Assembly: GCF_029960785.1 (NCBI RefSeq)
Contig: NZ_JASBQE010000012.1
Span: forward strand, 62,001 to 126,000
DNA from: Polyangium sp. 15x6
GTDB taxonomy: Bacteria > Myxococcota_A > Polyangia > Polyangiales > Polyangiaceae
DNA length: 64,000 bases
Reading direction: 5' to 3'
This document shows, piece by piece, positions 62,694 through 64,000 of this stretch. A program made the translations under genes and the position numbers. How positions within the stretch are numbered: position 1 is the first letter of the stretch; each line of letters starts with the position of its first letter. The notes below the pieces were generated by a model. The model made no database searches. It saw only the letters and a program-made list of their open reading frames with translations, and had not been told where the DNA came from.

Positions 62694-64000
62694 CTAAGGC
62701 TGTACCGAGATCCCCATCGCCTCGCGCAGCGTGGCGTGCGCCTCGGAGACCGTGAATCCAAGCAGATCGGCGATCTTCGTCTCGGCGTCGAGCGCGCCGC
62801 GCGGCTCGGCCCGGAGCAGCGTCGCGACCACGTCGAGGCTGCCGCAGAGCAGGTAACCCGCGCGCGTCGCGCATCGCTCCACGGCCGCGGCCCAGCGCGG
62901 TAGGTCGGGACGAACGCTCGCGGCGGCGAACGCGGAGACGGCTTCTTCCAGCGCCTTGCGTTGCTCCTCGTCGAGGTGCGCTTCGAAGTGCGGCTTGAAC
63001 GCGAGCACCACGTCGCGGACCTTCGCGGGAATCGGCTCGTTCGGCAGCGCGATCGCGATGGCGGTGACGAAACACGCGCTGAGCTCTTCGAGCGACGGAT
63101 AGAAGAGCAGGAGCCGGTGATGGCCCACGTGGTACGTGAGGTGCCGGCCCACGAGGAACGCGAGCTCCGCGAGCGTGCGGCCGCGCAGCGCATGCTGGCC
63201 CGCGAGGACCGTGGCGTCCGCCGCGGGGATGGCCACGAGGCTCACGGCGGCGTCCTCGCGCACGTACACGTCGGGCGGCGTCACGCCGAAGAAATGGCTG
63301 CCCCAGGCGAACGAGCGGACGATCGAGATCGTGCTGCGCTGGAGGTCCTGCTTCTGGGAAGGATCCAGCGCCGGGAGCCTTCCTTCGCTTCCGAGCTGTT
63401 CGAGCCGCGCGGCGATCGCGGCGCCCGCGATCGCTTCGAGCACGCCTTCGGTGAGCGTGTCCCTTCGCTCGTCCCGCAAGAGATCCCAGCCCTCGGTGGG
63501 CATCGCGCTCAGGAAGCGCGGCACGCCGTTCGGCTTGTGCTCGTCGTAGAGGAAGCGCTCGCGCGACTCGGCGATGTTGAGGTGCGCGGTGACCACCGAG
63601 GCCGCGAACGCGACGTCCGGCTGCCGGAGCTTCTGCGCGACGTCGAAGATGTCGTGCATGGTCTGGGCGCGCTGCGGATCGAGCTTCGCCGCGTCGCGCA
63701 GGTGGACGAGCGCGCGCTCGTGCCGGCCGATCGTGCGGGCGAGGTCCGCGACGACGAGGTGGCCGCCGAGATCGTCGGGCCGCTCGTCGACCGAGCGCTC
63801 GAAGTAGGCGAGCGCGACGAGCGGATCCTCCAGGTGATCACGGAAGAGGAGCCCGAGGCGCCGCCCGATCTCCCACGCCGCGCGGCGCCGCGCTTCGCCC
63901 TGCGGCAGCCGATCGAGGCGGGAAAGCGCGCGCCGGTAGATCGCTTCGAGCTGGCTCCACTCCTGTCGCTCCGAGAGGATGCGCGCGAGGGTGTCGAGCG
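62694..64000 (-). CDS. TPR-containing protein, C-terminal part (5' end outside window)
   Basis: The frame is open to the end of the window, so 434 residues of the C-terminus are seen. The first 110 show TPR-type helix pairs (for example ALAYFERSVDERPDDLGGHLVVADLARTIG around residues 50-80). The remaining 320 form a helical domain of unknown type, with a hydrophobic stretch but no clear membrane segment; a HLTYHVGHHRL segment with several His residues is in its middle. A role as a scaffold in a large myxobacterial TPR protein is inferred. Convergent to the M3 gene. Confidence 0.75.
   Translation of the reverse strand, partial: LDTLARILSERQEWSQLEAIYRRALSRLDRLPQGEARRRAAWEIGRRLGLLFRDHLEDPLVALAYFERSVDERPDDLGGHLVVADLARTIGRHERALVHLRDAAKLDPQRAQTMHDIFDVAQKLRQPDVAFAASVVTAHLNIAESRERFLYDEHKPNGVPRFLSAMPTEGWDLLRDERRDTLTEGVLEAIAGAAIAARLEQLGSEGRLPALDPSQKQDLQRSTISIVRSFAWGSHFFGVTPPDVYVREDAAVSLVAIPAADATVLAGQHALRGRTLAELAFLVGRHLTYHVGHHRLLLFYPSLEELSACFVTAIAIALPNEPIPAKVRDVVLAFKPHFEAHLDEEQRKALEEAVSAFAAASVRPDLPRWAAAVERCATRAGYLLCGSLDVVATLLRAEPRGALDAETKIADLLGFTVSEAHATLREAMGISVQP

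Overview
The window is very GC-rich, with codon third positions almost all G or C, densely coding, and mostly housekeeping. It looks like chromosomal DNA of a large-genome myxobacterium (Myxococcota, probably Polyangiales). Supporting signs are a 1476-residue Ser/Thr kinase-cyclase-like-AAA-TPR protein, many lipoproteins of unknown function, frequent GTG/TTG starts, and operon starts with GTGA/TTGA/ATGA overlaps. No tRNA, rRNA, CRISPR array, insertion sequence or prophage gene was found. Family names come from motifs read by eye, not from searches.

Layout. 1-11.1 kb: tail of a TPR protein, a LysM protein with a caspase-like His/Cys pair, an FtsH-type protease, an outer-membrane barrel, then divergently the large kinase translationally coupled to a patatin-like lipase. 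11.1-21.2 kb: a catalase-like unknown, a metallophosphoesterase, an AmpG-like permease, a membrane protein, an alpha/beta-hydrolase-like secreted protein, a DAGK-type lipid kinase, a lipoprotein and a PEBP-family protein. 21.2-25 kb: a receiver-only response regulator, a small unknown gene coupled to hrpB, and rpmB with a clear terminator.

25.2-31.4 kb is a nine-gene minus-strand run: rpsP, khpA, rimM, trmD, a SPOUT methyltransferase, queG, an LpxL-like acyltransferase, DUF72 and a GGT-like gene. It joins translation/RNA-modification genes to envelope and unknown genes behind one good promoter. 32-36.2 kb is a DUF4350/MoxR/DUF58 module. 36.3-43.3 kb holds rsmA, a separate atpDC pair, dnaG and rpoD. 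43.3-52.1 kb holds a lipoprotein, a rhomboid-like protein without its serine, bamA, and parC-parE. 52.1-64 kb holds a short AraC-type protein, a nitrilase with a lipoprotein, a NUDIX hydrolase, ligA, a DUF2804 protein, P5C dehydrogenase, a small Cys-rich lipoprotein, an M3 oligopeptidase and a TPR protein running off the end.

The main non-gene signals are (1) a dispersed intergenic element of about 110 bp made of four consecutive hairpins. It is present in three good copies and one diverged copy, always at gene 3' ends, with one hairpin that differs between copies. (2) A recurring promoter arrangement in which a -10-like hexamer lies 6-10 bp before an ATG that has no Shine-Dalgarno sequence, suggesting leaderless transcripts.
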